Shown here in pieces: positions 1 through 12,869 of a stretch of 64,000 bases of DNA. The stretch is from Eublepharis macularius (Eukaryota; Chordata; Lepidosauria; Squamata; Eublepharidae). The stretch is taken from the NCBI RefSeq assembly GCF_028583425.1, contig NC_072791.1, positions 43,841,368 to 43,905,367 of the forward strand. The letters run 5' to 3'. Made by a program: the position numbers and the translations under genes. The first letter of the stretch is position 1; every line of letters starts with the position of its first letter. Under the pieces are notes generated by a model. That model did not search any database, was not told the origin of the DNA, and worked only from the letters and a program-made list of their open reading frames with translations.

Positions 1-3000
1 TCTCCTTAAGGTGCCACAATAGACTTTTCTTTTACAGAAAAGGAAATCTTCTCCAGCATGAAGCCACCAGAAGACCTCAAATTTTTAATGTAATAAATTA
101 CGTAGTGAGCCTTGAAGACTCCCATCAAGTCTTACTTCCCTTCCATGAAATAAATATTCCTCAGGCCTGAAGGCAAAAAGAGGAGAATCTGGTAAGGCTG
201 TGAAAGCCACAACAGTCTTGCTTCTGTTAGTTGCATTGAAATATTTTCAGCCATGAAGGCTGCACAGGATTCTTTTCTGGTAGAAGCAGCAATATAGGAT
301 GTCTCCTTAGGGGGCCAAAATAGACTTTTCTTTTACAGAAAAGAAAATCTTCTCCAGCATGAAGCCACCAGAAGACCTCAACTTTTTAATGTAATAAATT
401 ACGTAGTGAGCCTTGAAGACTCCCATCAAGTCTTACTTCCCTTCTATGAAATAAACATTCCTCAGGCCTGAAGGCAAAAAGAGGAGAATCTGGTAAGGCT
501 GTGAAAGCCACAACACTCTTGCTTCTGTTAGTTGCATTGAAATGTAGTCAGCCATGAAGGCTGCACAGGATTCTTTTCCGGTAGAAGCAACAATATAGGA
601 TGTCTCCTTAAGGTGCCACAATAGACTTTTCTTTTACAGAAAAGGAAATCTTCTCCAGCATGAAGCCACCAGAAGACCTCAACTTTTTAATGTAATAAAT
701 TACGTAGTGAGCCTTGAAGACTCCCATCAAGTCTTACTTCCCTTCTATGAAATAAACATTCCTCAGGCCTGAAGGCAAAAATAGGAGAATCTGGTAAGGC
801 TGTGAAAGCCACAACACTCTTGCTTCTGTTAGTTGCATTGAAATGTTGTCAGCCGTGAAGGCTGCACAGGATTCTTTTCTGGTAGAAGCAGCAATATAGG
901 ATGTCTCCCTAGGGTGCCAAAATAGACTTTTCTTTTACAGAAAAGAAAATCTTCTCCAGCATGAAGCCACCAGAAGACCTCAACTTTTTAATGTAATAAA
1001 TTACGTAGTGAGCCTTGAAGACTCCCATCAAGTCTTACTTCCCTTCCATGAAATAACCATTCCTCAGGCCTGAAGGCAAAAAGAGGAGAATCTGGTAAGG
1101 CTGTGAAAGCCACAACACTCTTGCTTCTGTTAGTTGCATTGAAATGTAGTCAGCCATGAAGGCTGCACAGGATTCTTTTCTGGTAGAAGCAGCAATATAG
1201 GATGTCTCCTTAAGGTGCCACAATAGACTTTTCTTTTACAGAAAAGGAAATCTTCTCCAGCATGAAGCCACCAGAAGACCTCAACTTTTTAATGTAATAA
1301 ATTACGTAGTCAGCCTTGAAGGCTCCCGTCAAGTCTTACTTCCCTTCTATGAAATAAACATTCCTCAGGCCTGAAGGCAAAAAGAGGAGAATCTGGTAAG
1401 GCTGTGAAAGCCACAACACTCTTGCTTCTGTTAGTTGCATTGAAATGTTGTCAGCCGTGAAGGCTGCACAGGATTCTTTTCTGGTAGAAGCAACAATATA
1501 GGACCTGTCCTTAGGGGGCCACAATAGACTTTTCTTTTACAGAAAAGGAAATCTTCTCCAGCATGAAGCCACCAGAAGACCTCAACTTTTTAATGTAGTA
1601 AATTACGTAGTGAGCCTTAAAGGCTCCCATCAAGTCTTACTTCCCTTCGATGAAATAAATATTCCTCAGGCCTGAAGGGAAAAAGAGGAGAATTTTGTAA
1701 GGCTGTGAAAGCCACAACACTCTTGCTTCTGTTAGTTGCATTGAAATGTAGTCAGCCATGAAGGCTGCACAGGATTCTTTTCCGGTAGAAGCAACAATAT
1801 AGGATGTCTCCTTAAGGTGCCACAATAAACTTTTCTTTTACAGAAAAGGAAATCTTCTCCAGCATGAAGCCACCAAAAGACCTCAACTTTTTAATGTAAT
1901 AAATTACGTAGTGAGCCTTGAAGACTCTCATCAAGTCTTACTTCCCTTCTATGAAATAAATATTCCTCAGGCCTGAAGGCAAAAAGAGGAGAATCTGGTA
2001 AGGCTGTGAAAGCCACAACACTCTTGCTTCTGTTAGTTGCATTGAAATGTAGTCAGCCATGAAGGCTGCACAGGATTCTTTTCTGGTAGAAGCAACAATA
2101 TAGGATGTCTCCTTAAGGTGCCACAATAGACTTTTCTTTTACAGAAAAGGAAATCTTCTCCAGCATGAAGCCACCAGAAGACCTCAACTTTTTAATGTAA
2201 TAAATTACGTAGTGAGCCTTGAAGACTCCCATAAAGTCTTACTTCCCTGCCATGAAATAAACATTCCTCAGGCCTGAAGGCAAAAATAGGAGAATCTGGT
2301 AAGGCTGTGAAAGCCACAACACTCTTGCTTCTGTTAGTTGCCTTGAAATGTAGTCAGCCATGAAGGCTGCACAGGATTCTTTTCCGGTAGAAGCAACAAT
2401 ATAGGATGTCTCCTTAAGGTGCCACAATAGACTTTTCTTTTACAGAAAAGGAAATCTTCTCCAGCATGAAGCCACCAGAAGACCTCAACTTTTTAATGTA
2501 ATAAATTACGTAGTGAGCCTTGAAGACTCCCATCAAGTCTTACTTCCCTTCTATGAAATAAACATTCCTCAGGCCTGAAGGCAAAAAGAGGAGAATCTGG
2601 TAAGGCTGTGAAAGCCACAACACTCTTGCTTCTGTTAGTTGCATTGAAATGTAGTCAGCCATGAAGGCTGCACAGGATTCTTTTCCGGTAGAAGCAACAA
2701 TATAGGATGTCTCCTTAAGGTGCCACAATAGACTTTTCTTTTACAGAAAAGGAAGTCTTCTCCAGCATGAAGCCACCAGAAGACCTCAACTTTTTAATGT
2801 AATAAATTACGTAGTGAGCCTAGAAGACTCTCATCAAGTCTTACTTCCCTTCTATGAAATAAACATTCCTCAGGCCTGAAGGCAAAAAGAGGAGAATCTG
2901 GTAAGGCTGTGAAAGCCACAACACTCTTGCTTCTGTTAGTTGCATTGAAATGTAGTCAGCCGTGAAGGCTGCACAGGATTCTTTTCTAGTAGAAGCAACA

Positions 3001-6000
3001 ATATAGGACCTGTCCTTAGGGGGCCAAAATAGATTTTTATTTTACAGAAAAGAAAATCTTCTCCAGCATGAAGCCACCAGAAGACCTCAACTTTTTAATG
3101 TAATAAATTACGTAGTGAGCCTTGAAGACTCCCATCAAGTCTTACTTCCCTTCCATGAAATAAACATTCCTCAGGCCTGAAGGCAAAAAGAGGAGAATCT
3201 GGTAAGGCTGTGAAAGCCACAACACTCTTGCTTCTGTTAGTTGCATTGAAATGTAGTCAGCCATGAAGGCTGCACAGGATTCTTTTCCGGTAGAAGCAAC
3301 AATATAGGATGTCTCCTTAAGGTGCCACAATAGACTTTTCTTTTACAGAAAAGGAAGTCTTCTCCAGCATGAAGCCACCAGAAGACCTCAACTTTTTAAT
3401 GTAATAAATTACGTAGTGAGCCTTGAAGACTCCCATCAAGTCTTACTTCCCTTCCATGAAATAAACATTCCTCAGGCCTGAAGGCAAAAAGAGGAGAATC
3501 TGGTAAGGCTGTGAAAGCCACAACACTCTTGCTTCTGTTAGTTGCATTGAAATGTTGTCAGCCGTGAAGGCTGCACAGGATTCTTTTCTGGTTCTACAAG
3601 CAAGACGATAATATTCTCTCTTTAGCGTGCCAGAAGGGTCTTCTTTCTTTTACAGAAAAGGAAATCTTCTCCAGCATGAAGCCACCAGAAGACCTCAACT
3701 TTTTAATGTAATAAATTACATAGTCAGCCTTCAAGGCTCCCATCAAGTCTTACTTCCCTTCTATGAAGTAAATATTACTCAGGCCTGAAGGCAAAAAGAG
3801 GAGAATCTTGTAAGGCTGTGAAAGCCACAACACTCTTGCATCTGTTAGTTGCATTGAAATGTTGTCAGCCGTGAAGGCTGCACAGGATTCTTTTCTAGTA
3901 GAAGCAACAATATAGGATGTCTCCTTAGGGGGCCACAATAGACTTTTCTTTTACAGAAAAGGAAATCTTCTCCAGCATGAAGCCACCAGAAGACCTCAAC
4001 TTTTTAATGTAATAAATTACGTAGTGAGCCTTGAAGACTCCCATCAAGTCTTACATCCCTTCTATGAAATAAACATTCCTCAGGCCTGAAGGCAAAAATA
4101 GGAGAATCTGGTAAGGCTGTGAAAGCCACAACACTCTTGCTTCTGTTAGTTGCATTGAAATGTAGTCAGCCATGAAGGCTGCACAGGATTCTTTTCTGGT
4201 AGAAGCAACAATATAGGATGTCTCCTTAAGGTGCCACAATAGACTTTTCTTTTACAGAAAAGGAAGTCTTCTCCAGCATGAAGCCACCAGAAGACCTCAA
4301 CTTTTTAATGTAATAAATTACGTAGTGAGCCTTGAAGACTCCCATCAAGTCTTACTTCCCTTCTATGAAATAAACATTCCTCAGGCCTGAAGGCAAAAAT
4401 AGGAGAATCTGGTAAGGCTGTGAAAGCCACAACACTCTTGCTTCTGTTAGTTGCATTGAAATGTAGTCAGCCATGAAGGCTGCACAGGATTCTTTTCCGG
4501 TAGAAGCAACAATATAGGATGTCTCCTTAAGGTGCCACAATAGACTTTTCTTTTACAGAAAAGGAAGTCTTCTCCAGCATGAAGCCACCAGAAGACCTCA
4601 ACTTTTTAATGTAATAAATTACGTAGTGAGCCTAGAAGACTCTCATCAAGTCTTACTTCCCTTCTATGAAATAAACATTCCTCAGGCCTGAAGGCAAAAA
4701 TAGGAGAATCTGGTAAGGCTGTGAAAGCCACAACACTCTTGCTTCTGTTAGTTGCATTGAAATGTAGTCAGCCATGAAGGCTGCACAGGATTCTTTTCCG
4801 GTAGAAGCAACAATATAGGATGTCTCCTTAAGGTGCCACAATAGACTTTTCTTTTACAGAAAAGGAAGTCTTCTCCAGCATGAAGCCACCAGAAGACCTC
4901 AACTTTTTAATGTAATAAATTACGTAGTGAGCCTTGAAGACTCCCATCAAGTCTTACTTCCCTTCTATGAAATAAACATTCCTCAGGCCTGAAGGCAAAA
5001 ATAGGAGAATCTGGTAAGGCTGTGAAAGCCACAACACTCTTGCTTCTGTTAGTTGCATTGAAATGTAGTCAGCCATGAAGGCTGCACAGGATTCTTTTCC
5101 GGTAGAAGCAACAATATAGGATGTCTCCTTAAGGTGCCACAATAGACTTTTCTTTTACAGAAAAGGAAGTCTTCTCCAGCATGAAGCCACCAGAAGACCT
5201 CAACTTTTTAATGTAATAAATTACGTAGTGAGCCTAGAAGACTCTCATCAAGTCTTACTTCCCTTCTATGAAATAAACATTCCTCAGGCCTGAAGGCAAA
5301 AATAGGAGAATCTGGTAAGGCTGTGAAAGCCACAACACTCTTGCTTCTGTTAGTTGCATTGAAATGTTGTCAGCCGTGAAGGCTGCACAGGATTCTTTTC
5401 TGGTTCTACAAGCAAGACGATAATATTCTCTCTTTAGCGTGCCAGAAGGGTCTTCTTTCTTTTACAGAAAAGGAAATCTTCTCCAGCATGAAGCCACCAG
5501 AAGACCTCAACTTTTTAATGTAATAAATTACATAGTCAGCCTTCAAGGCTCCCATCAAGTCTTACTTCCCTTTTATGAAATAAATATTCCTCAGGCCTGA
5601 AGGCAAAAAGAGGAGAATCTTGTAAGGCTGTGAAAGCCACAACACTCTTGCTTCTGTTAGTTGCATTGAAATGTTGTCAGCCGTGAAGGCTGCACAGGAT
5701 TCTTTTCTAGTAGAAGCAACAATATAGGATGTCTCCTTAGGGGGCCACAATAGACTTTTCTTTTACAGAAAAGGAAATCTTCTCCAGCATGAAGCCACCA
5801 GAAGACCTCAACTTTTTAATGTAATAAATTACGTAGTCAGCCTTGAAGGCTCCCATCAAGTCTTACTTCCCTTCTATGAAATAAATATTCCTCAGGCCTG
5901 AAGGCAAAAAGAGGAGAATCTGGTAAGGCCGTGAAAGCCACAACAGTCTTGCTTCTGTTAGTTGCATTGAAATATTTTCAGCCATGAAGGCTGCACAGGA

Positions 6001-8706
6001 TTCTTTTCTGGTAGAAGCAGCAATATAGGATTTCTCCTTAGGGGGCCAAAATAGACTTTTCTTTTACAGAAAAGAAAATCTTCTCCAGCATGAAGCCACC
6101 AGAAGACCTCAACTTTTTAATGTAATAAATTACGTAGCGAGCCTTGAAGACTCCCATCAAGTCTTACTTCCCTTCCATGAAATAAACATTCCTCAGGCCT
6201 GAAGGCAAAAATAGGAGAATCTGGTAAGGCTGTGAAAGCCACAACACTCTTGCTTCTGTTAGTTGCATTGAAATGTAGTCAGCCATGAAGGCTGCACAGG
6301 ATTCTTTTCCGGTAGAAGCAACAATATAGGATGTATCCTTAAGGTGCCACAATAGACTTTTCTTTTACAGAAAAGGAAATCTTCTCCAGCATGAAGCCAC
6401 CAGAAGACCTCAACTTTTTAATGTAATAAATTACGTAGTGAGCCTTGAAGACTCCCATCAAGTCTTACTTCCCTTCTATGAAATAAACATTCCTCAGGCC
6501 TGAAGGCAAAAATAGGAGAATCTGGTAAGGCTGTGAAAGCCACAACACTCTTGCTTCTGTTAGTTGCATTGAAATGTTGTCAGCCGTAAAGGCTGCACAG
6601 GATTCTTTTCTGGTAGAAGCAACAATATAGGATGTCTCCCTAGGGTGCCAAAATAGACTTTTCTTTTACAGAAAAGAAAATCGTCTCCAGCATGAAGCCA
6701 CCAGAAGACCTCAACTTTTTAATGTAATAAATTACGTAGTGAGCCTTGAAGACTCCCATCAAGTCTTACTTCCCTTCCATGAAATAAACATTCCTCAGGC
6801 CTGAAGGCAAAAAGAGGAGAATCTGGTAAGGCTGTGAAAGCCACAACACTCTTGCTTCTGTTAGTTGCATTGAAATGTAGTCAGCCATGAAGGCTGCACA
6901 GGATTCTTTTCTGGTAGAAGCAGCAATATAGGATGTCTCCTTAGGGGGCCAAAATAGACTTTTCTTTTACAGAAAAGAAAATCTTCTCCAGCATGAAGCC
7001 ACCAGAAGACCTCAACTTTTTAATGTAATAAATTACATAGCGAGCCTTGAAGACTCCCATCAAGTCTTACTTCCCTTCCATGAAATAAACATTCCTCAGG
7101 CCTGAAGGCAAAAAGAGGAGAATCTGGTAAGGCTGTGAAAGCCACAACACTCTTGCTTCTGTTAGTTGCATTGAAATGTAGTCAGCCATGAAGGCTGCAC
7201 AGGATTCTTTTCTGGTAGAAGCAACAATATAGGATGTCTCCTTAAGGTGCCAAAATAGACTTTTCTTTTACAGAAAAGAAAATCTTCTCCAGCATGAAGC
7301 CACCAGAAGACCTCAACTTTTTAATGTAATAAATTACGTAGTGAGCCTTGAAGACTCCCATCAAGTCTTACTTCCCTTCCATGAAATAAACATTCCTCAG
7401 GCCTGAAGGCAAAAAGAGGAGAATCTGGTAAGGCTGTGAAAGCCACAGCACCCTTGCTTCTGTTAGTTGCATTGAAATGTAGTCAGCCATGAAGGCTGCA
7501 CAGGATTCTTTTCCGGTAGAAGCAACAATATAGGATGTCTCCTTAAGGTGCCACAATAGACTTTTCTTTTACAGAAAAGGAAATCTTCTCCAGCATGAAG
7601 CCACCAGAAGACCTCAACTTTTTAATGTAATAAATTACGTAGTGAGCCTTGAAGTCTCCCATCAAGTCTTACTTCCCTTCCATGAAATAAATATTCCTCA
7701 GGCCTGAAGGCAAAAAGAGGAGAATCTGGTAAGGCTGTGAAAGCCACAACACTCTTGCTTCTGTTAGTTGCATTGAAATGTAATCAGCCATGAAGGCTGC
7801 ACAGGATTCTTTTCCGGTAGAAGCAACAATATAGGATGTCTCCTTAAGGTGCCACAATAGACTTTTCTTTTACAGAAAAGGAAATCTTCTCCAGCATGAA
7901 GCCACCAGAAGACCTCAACTTTTTAATGTAATAAATTACGTAGTGAGCCTTGAAGACTCCCATCAAGTCTTACTTCCCTTCTATGAAATAAACATTCCTC
8001 AGGCCTGAAGGCAAAAAGAGGAGAATCTGGTAAGGCTGTGAAAGCCACAACACTCTTGCTTCTGTTAGTTGCATTGAAATGTAGTCAGCCATGAAGGCTG
8101 CACAGGATTCTTTTCTGGTAGAAGCAACAATATATCACCTGTCCTTAGGGGGCCAAAATAGACTTTTCTTTTACAGAAAAGAAAATCTTCTCCAGCATGA
8201 AGCCACCAGAAGACCTCAACTTTTTAATGTAGTAAATTACGTAGTGAGCCTTGAAGGCTCCCATCAAGTCTTACTTCCCTTCTATGAAATAAATTTTCCT
8301 CAGGCCTGAAGGCAAAAATAGGAGAATCTGGTAAGGCTGTGAAAGCCACAACACTCTTGCTTCTGTTAGTTGCATTGAAATGTTGTCAGCCGTGAAGGCT
8401 GCACAGGATTCTTTTCTAGTAGAAGCAACAATATAGGATGTCTCCTTAGGGGGCCACAATAGACTTTTCTTTTACAGAAAAGAAAATCTTCTCCAGCATG
8501 AAGCCACCAGAAGACCTCAACTTTTTAATGTAGTAAATTACGTAGTGAGCCTTGAAGGCTCCCATCAAGTCTTACTTCCCTTCCATGAAATAAATATTTC
8601 TCAGGCCTGAAGGCAAAAAGAGGAGAATCTGGTAAGGCTGTGAAAGCCACAACACTGTTGCTTGTGTTAGTTGCATTGAAACTTAGTCTGCCGTGAAGGC
8701 TTCATA
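1..8706. repeat. 301-bp tandem satellite array, about 29 monomers
   Basis: The same block recurs every 301 bases from the left edge to about 8706, where it decays in the last unit. A landmark just after ACTTCCCTT recurs at 433, 1035, 1336, 1637, 1938 and so on in register. Monomers differ by a few substitutions, for example ATGTAGTCAGCCATG versus ATGTTGTCAGCCGTG, and AAGGTGCCAC versus GGGGGCCAAA. This gives several monomer subtypes in mixed order. All units face the same way. The left edge is cut by the window, so the true copy number is unknown. A 62-codon minus-strand frame stays open in many units but looks incidental. The monomer is not tRNA-like and resembles no repeat family I know. Tandem structure is directly visible; function is unknown. 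Confidence 0.98.
3443..5561. repeat. Two 307-bp variant monomers marking a six-unit block
   Basis: The units at 3443-3749 and 5255-5561 are 307 rather than 301 bases long. In both, the usual segment after GGATTCTTTTCTG is replaced by one starting GTTCTACAAGCAAGACGATA (3591 and 5403) that runs to the CTTTTACAGAAAAGG landmark. The two starts are 1812 bases apart, which is five 301-bp units plus one 307-bp unit. The monomer after each variant also shares private features, such as ACATAGTCAGCCTTCAAGG and AATCTTGTAAGG. This points to a block duplication within the array. With only two copies visible, it is suggestive of higher-order structure but not proof. Confidence 0.88.
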
Positions 8707-8879
8707 AGTATCTTCTCTGTTTAAACAGAACAATCAGTTATGAAAATTCCATGTTTAATTACATTATTACTCCAAAACGTACCTAGTAACAAGTCACATT
8801 TAATTTACTCAATAGGCAACTCTCAAGGTAACATCCCCTAAATAAATAATCCAAACTGTTCAAGAATTCTATGAAAACC

Positions 8880-11330
8880 TCTATTCATTCTGAGAACTCT
8901 AAAGAACAGGCTATTGAAGAATATTTACAATCAATAAATTATAAAAACAAGCTCTCCAAGGATCATTTGGCATTCATCAAACAAATAATTTTACAATCTG
9001 AAGTAGGTGATGCAATTCAAAAATTTAAAAATAACAAATCCTAGCACTAGATGGTATCCCAAAATGAATTTATTAAACGATTTAAATCAGTTATTAAAAC
9101 CAATAATAGCGACATGTAATTTTTAAATGAAACATTTCAGCATGCCCACATCATGGAAGGAAGCAAGGTTGATAATGATTTTAAAACCAGGGAAAGATTC
9201 CACAGGCCAATTTCAATATTAAACCATGACTTGAAAATATTCACATTCATCATTGCATTAAGACTGAACAAAATTATCCTGAATTATATACATCAAGATC
9301 GATTTTATGCCTGGCAGATCTGTAACAAATAATATTAGGAAAACCCTCAATATTATCCATTGCTGTTGTCAAAAAATATAGAATCAGTCATTGTGGCATT
9401 AGACACTGAGTGAGCTTTTGAAAGATTAGAAATTCCATACCTAAAAGCAACTTTAAAAACTATGCGCTTCGGCCCACACTTTTTATGTATAATAGAAATG
9501 CTTCATTCAAGTCCAAAGGCTCAAATATAAAGAAAACTACAAATCCGAGAACTTGTCTCTGACCAGAGGAACCAGACAAGGGTGCCAGCTTTCACCCATA
9601 TTATTTGCCATCTCCTTAGAGCCATTAGCCTGGGGAATACACGACAATAAAAAAATTAAAGGCATCCAAATCACCACCTTGAAATGCAAATTAAATTTAT
9701 TTGCAGACGATACGGTGATATATGCAAGTAACCCAATTCAATCATTTCACAGATTACAAAATACAGTTCAAAATTTTGCCAAGGTATCAGGACTTAACAT
9801 TAACAAAACAGAAACAGAAATATACCCAATCCTGGTATCATCAAACACACATCAGCGACTTATCAAAGACTTTCAATACAAATGGATCTCAAAGACATAG
9901 AGACATCAAGGTACAAGCGTCACTACCGATCTGAAAAACCTTTTTGATTATAACCACAAACCTCTTATAACAAAAAAAAAAAAACAACTTATTTGTTTAT
10001 GGGAAAAATCAATTTTAACATGGATAGAAAGAATTAAACTTAACAAATCTACCATATAACCCCAATTTTTGTTTATATTCCATTATATTACAGCAAAAGG
10101 GTATCAAAACAGTGACATGCCAAATTGAACCAATTCATATAGCATAACAAAAAATGAAGAGTAAATTTTATTCATATGACATGCCTCACAAACCAGAGTG
10201 GACTGGGATTCCCAAATCTATACCAATATTATGTAGCAGCCCAGCTAAAAAATATTAAATTATACAAACAAAACAATTTAATAGACTGGGTACAAATAGA
10301 ACAATCATACATAACTCCAAGTAACTTACAAGAGATCATATGGAACAAACCACACAAAAGGCTGGAGAGTATTAAATCAAACCCGTATCCAACAACAACT
10401 CTCAAAATATGGGACAAGTTTAGAAAAATGTTAGCACCAGGAGTATCTCCAGTCGCCCCCTTCCTAGGCTAATATTGGTTTGAGCCTGGAAGAAATCCTG
10501 GAGCCTATAGAATCTGGAGGAAAACAGGCATAACTAGACTTTGTGACATCATTCCAAAAGGGCATATTATGGCAAAAAATCAAATAGAACACCAAAACAA
10601 CATTACAATACCTTGGCTGCAACATCACCAAGTCCATCATATGGTAACCAAAATGGGCTTAGCAAAAATAATTGATAGAGAACTGAAGCCATTTGAAGTT
10701 ATATTAAAAAGTAAAGATATTCAAAACAAAGGATTAATCTCAATTATATATAAACAACTGAATCAAGAACAATGGTTAAGGGTTACTCCGCAACAAAAAG
10801 AATGGCAAAAAGACTGTAAGACAACATTGAACCAAAATCAATGGAATCCAATCTGGAATTCTTTGATCTTTAAACATTAAATTACAAGCTTTTAAATTAA
10901 CCGCTAGATGCTCTCTTACACCTTTAATTTTACACTACTATAAAAATGGTAATGATCCCAAATGTTGGAAAAGTTCTATACATTGCTGGTGGTCGTGTGT
11001 AAAAACTCAAGTGCTTTGGAATAAAGTTGTAAAAACTATAGAATCTATTGCAAAAAACTCAATCCCATACAGTCCTGAAACCATACTTTTGAACCTCTGG
11101 AACCACTCACCATTACCAACTTTAAGAAAGGAGCTAATAGCTCTACTAATAATGGCAGCTAAACTTATTATAGCACAAATGTGGAAAATCAACAAAATAC
11201 CAACAATCACACAAAGGACAGATAAAATTGGAGACCTGGTTGTAATAGACAAAATAGCAGAACAACTATCTACAAATGACAATCCAGACTATCAATCAAG
11301 TTTCATGGAAAGATGATTCCCCTTCTTTGA
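8880..11330 (+). mobile_element. Decayed L1-type LINE, ORF2 relict
   Basis: Conceptual translation in shifting frames gives the order expected for L1 ORF2. First comes the N-terminal reverse-transcriptase segment with an NNKS..LDGIPNEF-like stretch (about 9000-9080). The palm follows, with GTRQGCQLSPILFA (from about 9565) and the catalytic motif FADDTVIYA (about 9700-9730). The C-terminal L1 region then has SGLGFPNLYQYYVAAQLK (about 10200) and a further lysine- and glutamine-rich part (10569-10880, 11011-11316). Many stops and frameshifts interrupt it, and no endonuclease domain or clean 5' end is visible. The element is dead and 5'-truncated or eroded. It directly abuts the satellite, separated by about 170 bases of AT-rich DNA. 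The L1 assignment rests on motif order and is reasonably secure; the exact ends are not. Confidence 0.85.
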
Positions 11331-11672
11331 CTATATACATCCACAAACATAAGCATGCCAAAAAAGTATTCAAATTTCATAAACATTCAGACATATTTGT
11401 ACTTGAGAACAAGAGACATAACCTTACCTTTTTGCAGACATTCCTTGAAGCTGGAACTATGCAGCCTCCAACCTCCCCTCACAGCTGCCCCTGAACCTCA
11501 CAGACACAGCAGGACGACAATCTCTATTTAGACAGAAACATTGAAAAAATATTAATGCATTAAAATACATAAAATACAAGCTAAAAACAAGAATTAAAAC
11601 ATTGGGTATAGAGGAGGGATCACAGAAAGAATGTTAAGCAAAACAAAGACGTCTCCACCTGTTAATGGAAGA

Positions 11673-11736
11673 GTGTAATAGACAGGGCAGACAGGTCTCC
11701 CTGGGTGTAATAGACAGGGCAGACAGGTCTCCCTGG
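11673..11736. repeat. Perfect 32-bp tandem duplication
   Basis: Two identical adjacent 32-base copies (11673-11704 and 11705-11736) begin GTGTAATAGACAGGGCAGAC. The duplication sits at the edge of the L2-like fragment that follows. Perfect identity in an otherwise eroded region suggests a recent local duplication or slippage event. Confidence 0.95.
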
Positions 11737-11739
11737 GGA

Positions 11740-11930
11740 GGCAGTTCTACCATTTTGATGCCCCTACTGTGAAGGCCCTCTCCCAGGTTGCCACCCTCCT
11801 AATTTCAGAAGGCAGGAGAACCCAAAAGCAGGGCCTCTAAAGATGACTGCAGTGGGCCAGTAGGTTGAAAGGCCCAAAGCAGTCCTTCAGGAGTGTTGGT
11901 CCCAACCACATAGGTCTAGAAAATACACTA
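11740..11930 (-). mobile_element. L2-like LINE 3' fragment, minus strand
   Basis: The stretch GTTCTACCATTTTGATGCCC, then AAGGCCCTCTCCCAGGTTGC, resembles the antisense of the conserved end of squamate L2-type ORF2 (compare 22910-23010). The AT-rich sequence before it (11540-11600) may be the rest of its 3' tail. Strongly diverged; family by resemblance. Confidence 0.5.
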
Positions 11931-12660
11931 CTGCTGACAAAATTAACAATGACCTCGCTTTTTAATTCCATCAATGAAATGAAGTCCCTTTCAGTGGAAC
12001 ACTGACGGAAAACCAGCTTACCCTGCTGGAAGTTGTTAACAGTACCACATCCAAAAGTTGATAGCAGATCACAGGCACAGAGGAATCGTCCACAGATCTT
12101 GCACAGACCATGGAATTAGCTGGCCATTTTATTGTATCTAATAGATATGGGTCCAGCAGGAAACCACCGAGAGAATCCCACTTTATTAATATGGAAGAAA
12201 TCTGTTTAAGGTTAAAGCCAGTCCAAGCCTCGTGGTTATTTTAGATGCAAGAAATTCTTCTTCACGCATGCCATGGTATGATGTGTCTCCATTCCCAGTT
12301 CTTCTCTAAAATAAACCAGAAAAAAAAGCACTTTGCTTGTTTACTCTTACACAGCTAGTTCTCATTATGGTTAAAGTACTCCTCTTGTACATGGTTTGCA
12401 TTTCTTTAATTCTAAGGGGCCAGGGCAAAATATCATCATTGTTTAAGTGCCACAGTAGCACTGTTTCCCCAATATGTTTATCTTTCATATTAAGAAAGTA
12501 CTATACACTGCTGCTAACAAAAAGAACAGCTACATCTGTGTTTTTTTAAGTGGCATTTTAAAAAATATTCTGGATGTTGCTTCAAATAAAGAATTAAAGT
12601 AACTATTTGGAAAATGGACTGAAAAGACGCTTGCCCTACTGAATTGAAGGTCTTCCAGAC
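11917..12660. repeat. Diverged duplicate of an unknown old repeat
   Basis: Two segments in the same orientation resemble each other. In 11917-12040, ACACTACTGCTGACAAAATT is followed by a T-rich stretch and CAGCTTACCCTGCTGGA. In 12488-12645, ACACTGCTGCTAACAAAAAG is followed by a T-rich stretch and CGCTTGCCCTACTGAA. The intervening 450 bases show no coding potential. This is probably an old dispersed repeat of unknown family; low identity limits certainty. Confidence 0.4.
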
Positions 12661-12869
12661 ATGACGACCTCAGCACTAGATGCAAATGCTGACTGCTCAC
12701 AGACAGAGAAGAGTTCTCCCAAGATCTCCTTCAGCCTTCTAGAGCAGCTTGCCACGAGGAGACCTCCCCACCCACCAAAGCCTAGCTCTGAACATTTCCT
12801 CATGGTGGCTCTGAACAGGCACAAAATTACTTCGTGTAACCCAGAGAGACCACAAACAAGTCACACAAT

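Noticed and set aside
8091..8309. 72-codon plus-strand frame in the satellite
   Set aside because: It exists in one monomer only, through a local change, and shows no coding signature.
433..8459. A 62-residue minus-strand open frame repeated in many satellite monomers
   Set aside because: The frame is lost in several monomers by ordinary substitutions and is present only because the monomer repeats. It has no signal peptide, domain or transcript signals. Repetition alone does not make it a gene.
1..8706. CRISPR-like array, because of regular repeats
   Set aside because: There are no short repeats with unique spacers. The whole 301-bp unit repeats, and the surroundings are vertebrate.
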